Shown: piece after piece, positions 32,250-40,570 of the stretch
Layout of the letters: each line of letters opens with the position of its first letter
Position numbering within the stretch: the stretch's first letter is position 1
The notes under the pieces: generated by a model
Told to the model about the DNA's origin: nothing
What the model saw: only the letters and a program-made list of their open reading frames with translations
The model's database searches: none
Source of the DNA: Brevundimonas bacteroides DSM 4726
GTDB lineage: Bacteria > Pseudomonadota > Alphaproteobacteria > Caulobacterales > Caulobacteraceae
Reading direction: 5' to 3'
Assembly (NCBI RefSeq): GCF_000701445.1
Contig: NZ_JNIX01000010.1
Coordinates: 248,001 to 312,000 of the forward strand
Length of the DNA: 64,000 nucleotides
Position numbers and translations under genes: made by a program

Positions 32250-34136
32250 ATGCGCTGGGCTCTCTTCCTCGGCTCGCTCGCCCTGGCACTGATCATCGGC
32301 GTCTGGGCGCTGCAGGTTCCTTCGCCCCGCCCGACCACTTCCCCGGCCGTCGCCTTCTCCGCCGAGCGGGCCATGACAGACGTTCGCGCCATCGCCGCCC
32401 GGCCTCATCCCGTCGGATCGGCCGACCATGCCCGGGTCCAGGCCTACCTCCTTGAACGAATGGCCGCGCTCGGTCTGAATCCCGCGCTCCAGGCCGGAGC
32501 CATGTCGCCGGATGCCGTGGCCCGGCTGGCGCGATGGGGCGGCGACCCGGCCGCTGTGGGCAATCAGGCGGTCAATATCGTGGGTGTCCTGCCGGGCCGC
32601 GATCCGGACGCCGCCGCCGTCGTCATGATGGCCCACTACGACAGCGCCTGGGGCTCGCCCGGCGCCGCCGACGACGCGGCGGGCGTCGCGGCCATTCTGG
32701 AGTCCGTGAGGGCCTTGAGGGCGAGAGGCACCTTCGACCGGACGCTGGTGGTGCTCATCACCGACGCGGAAGAGCTGAACCTCGACGGAGCGCGCATCTT
32801 CTTTTCGGAGCATCCCTTGCGCGACCGCGTTGGCGCGGTGGTGAACCTGGAAGCGCGCGGCGGCGGCGGCCGGGCCATGATGTTCGAGACGGGCCGGGGC
32901 AACGCCGAGACCATCGACCTGTTCGCCGGCATCGCGAGCCGCGCCGACGGGGGCGTGACGTCCAACGCCCTGTCGATCTTCGTCTATGAGAACATGCCCA
33001 ACGGCACCGACTTCACCATCCCCAAGAACCGGGGGATCGCCGGGCTGAACTTCGCCTTCATCGGTCGGCCTGCGCTCTATCACACGCCGGAGGCCACGCC
33101 GGACAATCTTGACGTCGGCGCGCTCCAGCACATCGGCTCCCAGGCGCTGGAGGCGACCGAGGCCCTGCTGTCGGCCGACGCCCTGCCCATCGCGGGCGAC
33201 AACGCCGTCTATGGCGATGTGCTGGGCCGGTTCCTGATCGTCCACGACAAGGCCACAGGCTGGGGCCTGCTGGCAATCACCGCCGCCGCCCTGGCCTTCG
33301 GCGCCTGGGGCGCGCGCCACGCCACCCGGCTTGATCCCCGAGACATTGGCCGCGGCATGCTGTCAGGTCTGTGGCTGGTCGTCATGGGCGTGGTCGTGAC
33401 CGCCGGCGTTCGCGTACTGGCCGGACCCACCGCTGGACGGGCCGAGTCGGCCGAGGCCTACTACACCCTGCTGCGCCGCCTGCCGTGGATGGAGACGGCA
33501 ACCGTGCTCGCCGTCGTCGCCGTGACGCTGGCGGCGTTGGCGGGCCGAGCCGCGATCGGGCCGCGCGTCCTGGCAGGGGTCGTCCTCCTCGCCGTGGTTG
33601 CCGCGACGGTCGTCGGCGGCTTCGATCCCGTCCTGATCGGCGCGGGTGGCGTCGCCATCGCCCTGTCGGCGTGGAGCCAGGCCTGGCCTCGAACGACCTG
33701 GGGCGCCTGGCTGGGCCTGATCGCCCTGATCTTCCTCCTTGGCTGCATCGCCCAGGGCGCCGCGCCAGAGGCCGCCCTGATCTTTGTCTGGCCCGGCCTG
33801 ATCGCCGCACTCGCCGCCGCCGCCGTCGCCCTGATCGCCGCCAGCCTGACGGACCCGCGCGCTTTGATCCCGGCAGCGGTCGTCACGGGGCTCGGCGGGG
33901 CCTGGGTGGTCACCCTCGCCCATCCGGTGTTCCTCGGCGTTGGCATGGACATCCCCGGCGTGCTGGCCCTCATGGCGCTTCTGGTCCTGCTGTTCGCCCG
34001 TCCGCTCGCGCCCGAGAATACGAGAGCGACCTATGCCGCCGCCGCTGCAGCCTGTCTGATCCTCGCCTGCGGACTGTCCGCCACGGCGCGCTTCGCCGAG
34101 CCCATGCCGCCCCCTGCCGAGGGCGGCCCGACCTGA
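32250..34136 (+). CDS. Membrane-anchored M28 family metallopeptidase
   Basis: This 628-residue protein has an N-terminal helix (about 5-22), a periplasmic M28 peptidase domain (about 40-310) and eight or nine C-terminal helices (about 335-620). The zinc ligands and catalytic residues of the family are seen in MMAHYDSAWGSPGAADDAAG, ITDAEELNLDGA, NLEARGGGG and LYHTPEATPDN. The arrangement resembles eukaryotic ER peptidases of the Fxna/ERMP1 type more than soluble aminopeptidases. A GGAGGA ribosome-binding site precedes the ATG. Confidence 0.88.
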   Translation: MRWALFLGSLALALIIGVWALQVPSPRPTTSPAVAFSAERAMTDVRAIAARPHPVGSADHARVQAYLLERMAALGLNPALQAGAMSPDAVARLARWGGDPAAVGNQAVNIVGVLPGRDPDAAAVVMMAHYDSAWGSPGAADDAAGVAAILESVRALRARGTFDRTLVVLITDAEELNLDGARIFFSEHPLRDRVGAVVNLEARGGGGRAMMFETGRGNAETIDLFAGIASRADGGVTSNALSIFVYENMPNGTDFTIPKNRGIAGLNFAFIGRPALYHTPEATPDNLDVGALQHIGSQALEATEALLSADALPIAGDNAVYGDVLGRFLIVHDKATGWGLLAITAAALAFGAWGARHATRLDPRDIGRGMLSGLWLVVMGVVVTAGVRVLAGPTAGRAESAEAYYTLLRRLPWMETATVLAVVAVTLAALAGRAAIGPRVLAGVVLLAVVAATVVGGFDPVLIGAGGVAIALSAWSQAWPRTTWGAWLGLIALIFLLGCIAQGAAPEAALIFVWPGLIAALAAAAVALIAASLTDPRALIPAAVVTGLGGAWVVTLAHPVFLGVGMDIPGVLALMALLVLLFARPLAPENTRATYAAAAAACLILACGLSATARFAEPMPPPAEGGPT

Positions 34137-34199
34137 GCCAGTAACGAATTCCGCCTGCCCGGCGAAGCGGGCGGCATGTCCTCTCCAAGGTATCGCCCC

Positions 34200-34976
34200 A
34201 TGCGCGCCTCCGCCCAGTCCGCCGCCCTGCGCTTCGACCTCCGCCGCCGCCTTAGCCTGTTGGGTGCCATCGGCCTCGTCGCTGCCGCCGTTGTGTTTGG
34301 CCACGCCACCGTCCAGCCGGTCGAGGCCCGGGTTCCTGCCCCTCCCCCCGCCGACGAGCTGACGGTTGTCGAACTGTTCACCAGCCAGGGCTGCAACGCC
34401 TGCCCGCCGGCCAACGCCAATCTAGTCCGCCTCTCGTCCCGCCCCGACCTGCTGACGCTGAGCTTCAACGTCACCTACTGGGACGACCTCGGCTGGCCCG
34501 ACACCTTCGCCAAGCCGGAGTACACCGCTCGCCAGCGCGCCTATCAGCGGGGCCTGGGCACCGACAACGTCTGGACGCCCCAAGTGGTTGTCGACGGACG
34601 CAGTCACACTGTCGGTCGCCAGATGGAGCACATCGAACGGCTGATCGACAGCCATCTGGTGCTCGCCGGGCCTTCGATCGCTTTCCGCAACGGCGGCGTC
34701 GGCCTGGCCGGCGGCCCGGCACAATCCGCCCCGGCCGATGTCTGGCTGGTTCGCTATGAACCCGACCCCATCGCCGTGCCCGTCGCGCGCGGTGAGAACG
34801 CCGGCAGGACCCTGCCCCACGCGTCGGTGGTGCGAGAACTGGTCAAGCTGGGCCAATGGTCGGGTGGTCAGCCCCAGGGCTGGGCTCTGCCCGCGCCCAC
34901 GCGCGACGGATTGCTCACCGCCGTTCTGGTCCAGATGCCGGACGGCGGGCCGATCCTGAGGGCGGCCAAGGCCTGA
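34200..34976 (+). CDS. DUF1223 exported thioredoxin-like protein
   Basis: This 258-residue protein begins with a basic stretch and one hydrophobic helix (about 17-37), then a DUF1223 domain. The domain opens with VVELFTSQGCNACPPAN, whose Cys-x-x-Cys is thioredoxin-like, and continues with VTYWDDLGWPDTFA and WTPQVVVDGR. Redox activity in the periplasm is inferred, not demonstrated. The ATG at 34200 has AAGG about 8 bases upstream; an in-frame ATG at 34176 is an alternative. The gene stands 63 bases after the M28 peptidase gene. Confidence 0.82.
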   Translation: MRASAQSAALRFDLRRRLSLLGAIGLVAAAVVFGHATVQPVEARVPAPPPADELTVVELFTSQGCNACPPANANLVRLSSRPDLLTLSFNVTYWDDLGWPDTFAKPEYTARQRAYQRGLGTDNVWTPQVVVDGRSHTVGRQMEHIERLIDSHLVLAGPSIAFRNGGVGLAGGPAQSAPADVWLVRYEPDPIAVPVARGENAGRTLPHASVVRELVKLGQWSGGQPQGWALPAPTRDGLLTAVLVQMPDGGPILRAAKA

Positions 34977-35047
34977 CGCGGCGTGACGACGCGGCCGCAA
35001 GCGTTGCCGTCCGCGCGACGGCGGCTATAGGTCTCTCCGCCATAGTT

Positions 35048-35056
35048 GGGGGGGGG
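35048..35056 (+). repeat. Homopolymeric G9 tract at the DUF4344 ribosome-binding site
   Basis: Nine consecutive G bases lie 3 bases before the ATG of the DUF4344 lipoprotein gene and form its only apparent Shine-Dalgarno sequence. Such tracts are prone to slippage. A change in length would alter spacing to the start codon and so translation. Confidence 0.6.
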
Positions 35057-35059
35057 TCC

Positions 35060-35872
35060 ATGTCTGTTGTTCCTGCTCTGCGAGCCCGTCGTGTCGTTCC
35101 GGCCGCTTGCGCTGCCATCCTTGCTCTTGCGGCCTGCGGTCAGGCCACACAGGCCGGGTCTGCGACGAGGGAGGATCTCGGTGACTTCGTCGTCCGCGAA
35201 GCGCTTCTTGAAACCGACGAATACGTCGACCTCGCCAACCAGCTGTCGGAAGAGGGCTGGCTCGAGGACATCGCCGAGGCCCTGAACGCCAGCCTGAACC
35301 TGCCGGTCGACATCGGCATCCGCTTCGCCGAATGCGGTCAGAGCAACGCCTTTTATCTCCCCGACGAGCGTGAGATCCAGATGTGCCTCGAGCTCTTCGA
35401 CGGAGAGAGGGAGGTGTTCGCCGCCTACTTCGAAACAGAGCAGGAAATCGAGGACGCGGTCGCCGGCTCCTTCCACTGGACCGTTTTCCATGAGGTCGGC
35501 CACGCGCTGGTCGACGTCCTCGACATCCCCGTGACCGGACGCGAAGAAGACACAGCTGACAGTCTTGCGACGTGGTGGCTCATCGACGGGCAAGGAGGCG
35601 AGGCGTCCACCATCTCTGCAGCGCTCAGCTTCTACACCGACCCCTCGCAGGCTGGTGAGATCGACGACAGCGAGTATGCAGGAGACCACTCCTTCAGCCA
35701 GCAACGCTACTACGCGCTGGCTTGCCACGTTTACGGGTCGGACCCCGAGGGCTACGCCTATCTTCTCGAGGAAGAGTGGCTGACCCCCGAGCGCGCCGAA
35801 TACTGCCCGGCTGAATTCGAGCGGCTCAGCGCCAGCTGGTATGCGCTCCTCGCGCCGCACCTGAAGGAATAG
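35060..35872 (+). CDS. DUF4344 putative metallopeptidase lipoprotein
   Basis: This 270-residue protein has a lipoprotein signal with lipobox LALAACG (cysteine at about residue 26). A DUF4344 domain follows, with the zinc motif HEVGH in TVFHEVGHALVDVLDIP and a downstream acidic block GREEDTADSLATWW. Paired cysteines (FAECGQ and QMCLE; LACHVYG and EYCPAEF) probably form disulfides. Its activity is untested as far as I know. The promoter may use a CTATAG -10 near 35025, and the ribosome-binding site is a run of nine G. It is the last chromosomal gene before the IS1595-family element. Confidence 0.82.
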   Translation: MSVVPALRARRVVPAACAAILALAACGQATQAGSATREDLGDFVVREALLETDEYVDLANQLSEEGWLEDIAEALNASLNLPVDIGIRFAECGQSNAFYLPDEREIQMCLELFDGEREVFAAYFETEQEIEDAVAGSFHWTVFHEVGHALVDVLDIPVTGREEDTADSLATWWLIDGQGGEASTISAALSFYTDPSQAGEIDDSEYAGDHSFSQQRYYALACHVYGSDPEGYAYLLEEEWLTPERAEYCPAEFERLSASWYALLAPHLKE

Positions 35873-35920
35873 GCCCAGCTCGCCATTCGATACGTCAAAT
35901 TCGGACGCATCGTTCGTCAT

Positions 35921-35928
35921 GCCCGAAA
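35921..35928. repeat. Left 8-bp target-site duplication of the IS1595-family element
   Basis: The sequence is GCCCGAAA, directly before the left inverted repeat. It is identical to 39192-39199 on the other side. Eight-base duplications are the rule for IS1595-family transposition. Confidence 0.92.
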
Positions 35929-35955
35929 GGCGTATGTATCTTTCACACACCCAGC
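35929..35955. repeat. Left terminal inverted repeat of the IS1595-family element
   Basis: The arm starts GGCGTATGTATCTTTCACAC. It agrees with the reverse complement of 39165-39191 at 23 of 27 positions, and the first 11 are identical. Confidence 0.92.
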
Positions 35956-35966
35956 CCGGCGACGAC

Positions 35967-36680
35967 TTACGGGGCTTTGATAGAGTCCCACTGGCGGGCG
36001 ATCTCCGCACAGGCTGCTTCTGCGTCTTTCAGGCGGTTCGTGATCGCCTTCGGGGCCTCAACGAACTTCTTCGAGAACACGTCGAGAGTGAAGCAGCACC
36101 GGTAGTCGCAATCGTCATGGCCCTGGGTTGCGAGGTAGTGGCGCAGGAGGGCGCCCGCATATTCGGCAGAGTCCTTGGTATGCGGCGAGCCCTTCGAGAT
36201 GTTGAGCTTGATCGCGCCGGACTGCTTGGCACCTTTCTTGCTTATGGTTACCAGCACGTCGGGGCGGACGCTGACCGCAACGTCGGCCAACGTGAGCTTG
36301 GGTGGGGCGTGCTCGCCGATGGTGATCTTCATGTCGTGGATATCGAGGGTCGGAGCCAACGAAACGAAGAGGTTCATCGCCTCCACGTTTGACTTCTTCA
36401 TTCGCTCTTCAAAGTCGTTTGACGCCAAGCTTGCTTCATACTCGGCAATCTCGACCTGTAGGGACTGCGTATTGGCGATTTTCCCTGACAAGAACCGGCG
36501 CGCCATATCAAGAGTCGGCTCGTATCGGATCACTTGGAACGTCGGCGGAAACTTCGCGTCGCGAAGTATTCTTTCTCGCCTAGACGCCTTATTCGTGGCA
36601 AGATACTCGGCAAGTTTGTTGACTGATATCCGTGGGTCTTTGTGGGCCTTCTGGGGCGTAGGCGGCGGGATCGGTGCCAC
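35967..36680 (-). CDS. IS passenger: unknown 237-aa protein
   Basis: I do not recognise this protein with certainty. It is soluble and has three parts: a proline-rich basic start (1-20), a helical stretch (about 20-115, including RERILRDAKFPPTFQVIRYE) and an alpha/beta C-terminal part. The latter contains RPDVLVTIS and then GAIKLNISKG, an Asp followed by x-I-K. That spacing faintly resembles a PD-(D/E)XK nuclease core with the middle acidic residue replaced; this is a guess. The start is a GTG at 36680 with GAGG about 10 bases upstream. It begins 11 bases inside the left inverted repeat and diverges from the 78-residue gene. Confidence 0.65.
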   Translation of the reverse strand: MAPIPPPTPQKAHKDPRISVNKLAEYLATNKASRRERILRDAKFPPTFQVIRYEPTLDMARRFLSGKIANTQSLQVEIAEYEASLASNDFEERMKKSNVEAMNLFVSLAPTLDIHDMKITIGEHAPPKLTLADVAVSVRPDVLVTISKKGAKQSGAIKLNISKGSPHTKDSAEYAGALLRHYLATQGHDDCDYRCCFTLDVFSKKFVEAPKAITNRLKDAEAACAEIARQWDSIKAP

Positions 36681-36705
36681 GTCTGTAACCTCGGGGTGAG
36701 AATCA

Positions 36706-36942
36706 ATGAGCGATTACTACTTTAGCATGACGCTCGGGAATCGCCGTTCGCTTTGCATTAGCCCGCTCACAAACGAAGAACTCGCTACAGGCGACGGACG
36801 CGGCGGCAATCCGCTTGGCTACTATCTGTATGAGAGGGACGAAGCCGATGACGGCCTGAACGTGCTCGCGAAGGTCGTCTCGGCAGACGCCGCAGTTCGG
36901 CTTTATCAGGCCTTGTCGGAAGTCAGGGGCGAGCAGACCTAG
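36706..36942 (+). CDS. IS passenger: small 78-aa protein
   Basis: This 78-residue soluble, acidic protein starts MSDYYFSMTLGNRRSLCISP and ends in a helical stretch (SADAAVRLYQALSEVRGEQ). No family was recognised. A purine-rich GGGGTGAG precedes the ATG. The start lies 25 bases from the divergent 237-residue gene, so their promoters must overlap. Its last 20 bases overlap the end of the convergent 70-residue membrane-protein gene, showing how tightly the cargo is packed. Confidence 0.55.
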   Translation: MSDYYFSMTLGNRRSLCISPLTNEELATGDGRGGNPLGYYLYERDEADDGLNVLAKVVSADAAVRLYQALSEVRGEQT

Positions 36943-37135
36943 GTCGCTCGTACCAGAACCACGTCCGCAAAACGAAGAACAGCCACAGGCCACTGGCGAG
37001 GGCGATAACAACCTTGTTGCGGTTGCCCTCCAGAACCAAAAACCAGAGCGCCCACACGGCGGGCGCAGAGAGAACAAGGCTGTAGAGCCGCGCCCATGAC
37101 GGGCGAACCCATCGCCAGAGATCAGTTTTCGTCAA
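36923..37135 (-). CDS. IS passenger: small two-span membrane protein (70 aa)
   Basis: This 70-residue protein has two hydrophobic helices (about 16-35 and 41-58), rich in Trp and Leu (VWALWFLVLEG, LWLFFVLRTWFWYE), with basic ends. It looks like an inner-membrane protein of unknown role. Its start overlaps the end of the 51-residue gene upstream by 14 bases, so the two minus-strand genes form an operon. Confidence 0.5.
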   Translation of the reverse strand: MTKTDLWRWVRPSWARLYSLVLSAPAVWALWFLVLEGNRNKVVIALASGLWLFFVLRTWFWYERPRSARP

Positions 37136-37277
37136 CCTGGGGCTCCGAGGGCTTTCCGGGCTTAGCCACCTTCCGCACCTTGTCCTCGAAGGCGGCTTCG
37201 TCCTCGTCGCATTCTAGCTCGCGAGCAATCGCGCGAAACTTGTCAGCTTGACTGTTGGCGTGGTCATTATCGGCCAT
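37122..37277 (-). CDS. IS passenger: small charged 51-aa protein
   Basis: This 51-residue protein is highly charged and helical: MADNDHANSQADKFRAIA, then an acidic stretch (ELECDEDEAAFEDK) and a basic Pro-rich tail. I recall very similar short proteins beside IS1595-type transposases in other alphaproteobacteria, but cannot verify that here. Its ATG lies on the same CATG as the start of the divergent DUF3800 gene, so the two coding regions overlap by 2 bases head to head. Small acidic partners of this kind are sometimes antitoxin-like; that is speculation. Confidence 0.6.
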   Translation of the reverse strand: MADNDHANSQADKFRAIARELECDEDEAAFEDKVRKVAKPGKPSEPQVDEN

Positions 37278-37929
37278 GGATCGATACCTATTTTCCGACG
37301 AGGCGGGTGACTTCACCTTCAACCGGGAACCCAATGTAAGCCGGTTCTTCATCATCTGCACGTTGGCCACTTCCTCGCTCGAAGTGGGTTCCCGACTTAC
37401 CGCACTGCGTCACGACCTTGTTCGCGAGGGTGTTGAAGTGGGCGACTGCTTCCACGCAACAACAGATTCCGTCCCCGTTCGCAACCGCGTCTATAATGTT
37501 CTCGCAGAATGCGACTTCACGTTCCAGGCCACGATCTGCGAGAAGTCCAAGGCCGAGCCGCAAGTGCGTTCAACAAAGGCTCGTTTCTACAAGATCCCAT
37601 GGTTCTATCATTTCAAGAACGGCCTAGCGCCCCATTTGAAGAATGGAGATCGATTGCTTGTCACCGCCGCTTCTATTGGGACCAAAAAAGAGCGCAACAG
37701 CTATACGTCTTCCCTGAAGGACGTGGTGAACCAAGGTGCGGCCCACACCGACTGGGCCGTTGACTTCCGGCCAGCACTTGCGGACCCGTGTCTTCAAGCC
37801 GCCGACTATTGTGCGTGGGCCGTTATGAGGAAGTGGGAGCGTCGAGATTTGGGGCCGATAGCCACCATCCAGAAGAAGTTAACGTACGAATACGAACTCT
37901 GGGGGCATGGGCGAAAGCACTATTATTGA
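37276..37929 (+). CDS. IS passenger: DUF3800 domain protein
   Basis: This 217-residue protein matches DUF3800. It opens with MDRYLFSDEAGDFTF, where D8-E9 belong to the conserved [YF]xDE[SA]G motif. It ends with CLQAADYCAWAVMRKWE, the second conserved block. Acidic residues at these two places suggest an RNase H-like active site, an inference from pattern. DUF3800 genes are frequent in accessory regions. The start codon lies in CCATGG, shared back to back with the 51-residue gene. No clear ribosome-binding site is seen. A hairpin at 37972-37989 lies 43 bases past the stop. Confidence 0.75.
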   Translation: MDRYLFSDEAGDFTFNREPNVSRFFIICTLATSSLEVGSRLTALRHDLVREGVEVGDCFHATTDSVPVRNRVYNVLAECDFTFQATICEKSKAEPQVRSTKARFYKIPWFYHFKNGLAPHLKNGDRLLVTAASIGTKKERNSYTSSLKDVVNQGAAHTDWAVDFRPALADPCLQAADYCAWAVMRKWERRDLGPIATIQKKLTYEYELWGHGRKHYY

Positions 37930-37971
37930 TTGCGCGCGGCCCGCCATATCGGCGATCTTGGCTATCATTCG

Positions 37972-37989
37972 AAACGCCCAGGGGCGTTT
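37972..37989. terminator. Terminator-like hairpin after the DUF3800 gene
   Basis: AAACGCC-CAGG-GGCGTTT forms a perfect 7-bp stem with a 4-base loop and has A and T ends, so it could work on both strands. It stands in the 203-base gap between DUF3800 and the convergent transposase gene. A second, weaker hairpin (GACCTAG...CTAGGTC, 38055-38078) follows; otherwise the gap holds nothing I can name. Confidence 0.5.
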
Positions 37990-38132
37990 ATCACCAAGCA
38001 AGGGCCGCGCCGCTCTATGTGCGCAGAATTGCGCAAATTGTCAATAGTCTCAACGACCTAGTATCGTGCGGCTAGGTCTTTGAAAAGCGAATCTTTTTTC
38101 GTTTGGTTCGCCACCGCGACCGCGCTTTTTGC

Positions 38133-39134
38133 TTACGCGCTGGCGGCTTCGGTCCGGCGGTTAGTTCCCCCTCGATAGGTGAGGCGTTTGCCAACGATGC
38201 CCGCCAAGGCGCGAGCCGCCCGCTCTTCATCCTCGCAACCGAGCGCAGAGCGGTTGCTGTAGCGGAAGTCGAACTCCGCCAGATACCGCTGAAGGTGCTT
38301 CTCCGAGCAATGCTGGTAGATGCCCTTCATGCCGCGCTTGAAGATGCTGAAGTAGCCTTCGATGGTGTTGGTAGTGGTCACAACGTCGCCGTCGTAGCGG
38401 ACGTATTCGTCCCGGCCATGATCGACGGTTTCGTGAGCGGCGAACTCGGTGCCGATCCGGCGGTAGTGCTGGGCCTGATCGGTGTTGAGGACCGACGCGC
38501 GGTCAGCATGGGCCATGACCGCTACGATGTCCTCTTTGCGCAGCGAGGGCACGTGGACCGAGCGGGCGCGACCGCCACGCTCAACGAGGGTCACGATCTT
38601 GCGCATGTCGCCAGTGCCACGACGCTGTTGCCAGCCCTTACCGCTGACAAAGATGGTGGCTTGGCGACCGAGGAAGGTCTCGTCCACTTCGAGGGTCATG
38701 CCCTCGCCGCCCATCGGGGTCATGGCGGTGTCGCGCATGGCCTCGCGGATGCGGTGACCGAGGAACCACGCGGTTTTGTAGGTGACCTCCAGGGTGCGCT
38801 CTAGCTGCTTGGCGCTGATGCCCTTCTTCGAGGAACACATCAGATAGATCGCCTGAAGCCACTTATGCAGGGGCAGGTGGCTTTCCTCGAAGATGGTGCC
38901 GATCCGAACGGTGAACTGCGCACGGCAAGCGCCGCACTTCTTCAGGCCGTGCCGGACGACGCCTTCCGGGTTCTTCTTCGAGGGCTTCGACCGAACGGCC
39001 TTCAGGGCATAGGCCCGGCCCACGACGCCGCAATGCGGGCACACCGGCTCGCCGTTCCAGATGATCCGCTCAACGAAAGCGAAGGCGGCGGCTTCATCGT
39101 GAAAGTAGGGCTTCGACAGGACGGACACGGGCAA
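38133..39134 (-). CDS. IS1595-family transposase (ISXO2-like DDE domain)
   Basis: This 333-residue transposase has an N-terminal zinc ribbon (C32-x2-C35 and C67-x2-C70). The ISXO2-like catalytic domain carries D151 (LEVDETFLG), D219 (LNTDQAQHY), N256 (TTNTIEGYF) and K266 (SIFKRGMKG), the DDN-K arrangement described for part of the IS1595 family. [16 protein letters not shown] closes the domain. The frame is intact and full length, so the enzyme may be active. It is read from a promoter at the right inverted repeat, away from recA. Confidence 0.93.
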   Translation of the reverse strand: MPVSVLSKPYFHDEAAAFAFVERIIWNGEPVCPHCGVVGRAYALKAVRSKPSKKNPEGVVRHGLKKCGACRAQFTVRIGTIFEESHLPLHKWLQAIYLMCSSKKGISAKQLERTLEVTYKTAWFLGHRIREAMRDTAMTPMGGEGMTLEVDETFLGRQATIFVSGKGWQQRRGTGDMRKIVTLVERGGRARSVHVPSLRKEDIVAVMAHADRASVLNTDQAQHYRRIGTEFAAHETVDHGRDEYVRYDGDVVTTTNTIEGYFSIFKRGMKGIYQHCSEKHLQRYLAEFDFRYSNRSALGCEDEERAARALAGIVGKRLTYRGGTNRRTEAASA

Positions 39135-39150
39135 ATCTCCTTACCCGCTC

Positions 39151-39178
39151 ACCCTACCAGAACAGGTGGGTTTGTCAA
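39151..39178 (-). promoter_or_regulatory. Transposase promoter at the right end of the element
   Basis: On the minus strand TTGACA (39178-39173) and TAGGGT (39156-39151) are 16 bases apart. The -35 lies inside the right inverted repeat. An ATG follows after 16 bases with AAGGAG between, so the transposase probably controls its own promoter by binding the repeat. Confidence 0.6.
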
Positions 39179-39191
39179 ATATACATACGCC
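39165..39191. repeat. Right terminal inverted repeat of the IS1595-family element
   Basis: Read on the minus strand it starts GGCGTATGTATATTTGACAA, matching the left end at 23 of 27 positions. It also contains the -35 hexamer of the transposase promoter. Confidence 0.92.
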
Positions 39192-39199
39192 GCCCGAAA
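39192..39199. repeat. Right 8-bp target-site duplication of the IS1595-family element
   Basis: GCCCGAAA, identical to 35921-35928. Perfect identity suggests that insertion was recent or that the site has not drifted. Confidence 0.92.
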
Positions 39200-39207
39200 A
39201 GAACAAA

Positions 39208-39237
39208 TTGCCAACCGGAACAAACCGTGCACATAGT
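39208..39237 (+). promoter_or_regulatory. Putative recA promoter with an imperfect SOS box
   Basis: TTGCCA (39208-39213) and CATAGT (39232-39237) are 18 bases apart and could be the recA -35 and -10. Between them GAAC-N7-GCAC (39218-39232) differs by one base from the alphaproteobacterial LexA site GAAC-N7-GAAC. The IS element ends only 16 bases upstream of the -35. All of this is inferred from pattern. Confidence 0.4.
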
Positions 39238-39309
39238 GCGGTTCATCGGGAGCGGGTCACGGCGATTGCGCCGAAGGCGGGCCTCTCCCTCCGGACTGAT
39301 TTGGGAATC

Positions 39310-40413
<1,104 letters not shown>

Positions 40414-40433
40414 TCCCCTACAGATAGTGCCCG

Positions 40434-40465
40434 ATGTGCACTCCGCTTTTCGGAGTGCACATTTC
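40434..40465 (+). terminator. recA terminator
   Basis: A perfect 12-bp stem (ATGTGCACTCCG with CGGAGTGCACAT) encloses the loop CTTTT and continues into TTTC. It begins 20 bases after the recA stop. Confidence 0.75.
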
Positions 40466-40537
40466 ATCCGAACACTCCGCCCGGCTGGTCCCTGCGACCC
40501 GCCGCCGACCCCCGCGGGGATCGGGCCGGGAGGAGCC

Positions 40538-40567
40538 GCCCGTCCGGTTCGTCCGGACGGGCTTTTT
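40538..40567 (+). terminator. Second plus-strand intrinsic terminator past recA
   Basis: A 10-bp stem (GCCCGTCCGG with CCGGACGGGC) has the loop TTCGT and is followed by TTTTT. It ends at the stop of the convergent photolyase-like gene. Between it and the recA terminator lie 72 GC-rich bases with inverted repeats (CCCGGC and GGGCCGGG) that could belong to a small RNA or to the recA 3' end. Confidence 0.75.
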
Positions 40568-40570
40568 CTG

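Larger units (their letters stand above)
35929..39191. mobile_element. Complete IS1595-family element with passenger genes (3,263 bp)
   Basis: The element is bounded by 27-bp inverted repeats that match at 23 of 27 positions and begin GGCGTATGTAT at both ends. An identical 8-bp duplication (GCCCGAAA) flanks it. It holds an ISXO2-type transposase at the right end (38133-39134, minus) and five other genes: 35967-36680 (minus), 36706-36942 (plus), 36923-37135 and 37122-37277 (minus), and 37276-37929 (plus, DUF3800). A plain IS1595 element needs about 1.1 kb, so roughly 2 kb is cargo. The IS1595 family is known to include members carrying passenger genes. Base composition is visibly less GC-rich than the flanks. 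It has no second transposase, so it is one unit and not a composite transposon. Confidence 0.93.

Noticed and set aside
38055..38078. A strong terminator for DUF3800 (GACCTAG...CTAGGTC)
   Set aside because: The 10-base loop and only three T bases make it weak; the hairpin at 37972-37989 is nearer and better.
35929..39191. A composite transposon or integrative island
   Set aside because: Only one transposase and no integrase, att site or tRNA is present; the matched ends and 8-bp duplication show a single IS1595-type unit.
39166..39309. An N-terminal extension of recA by 48 codons
   Set aside because: The extra codons run into the right inverted repeat of the mobile element, and the ATG at 39310 gives the normal RecA start.
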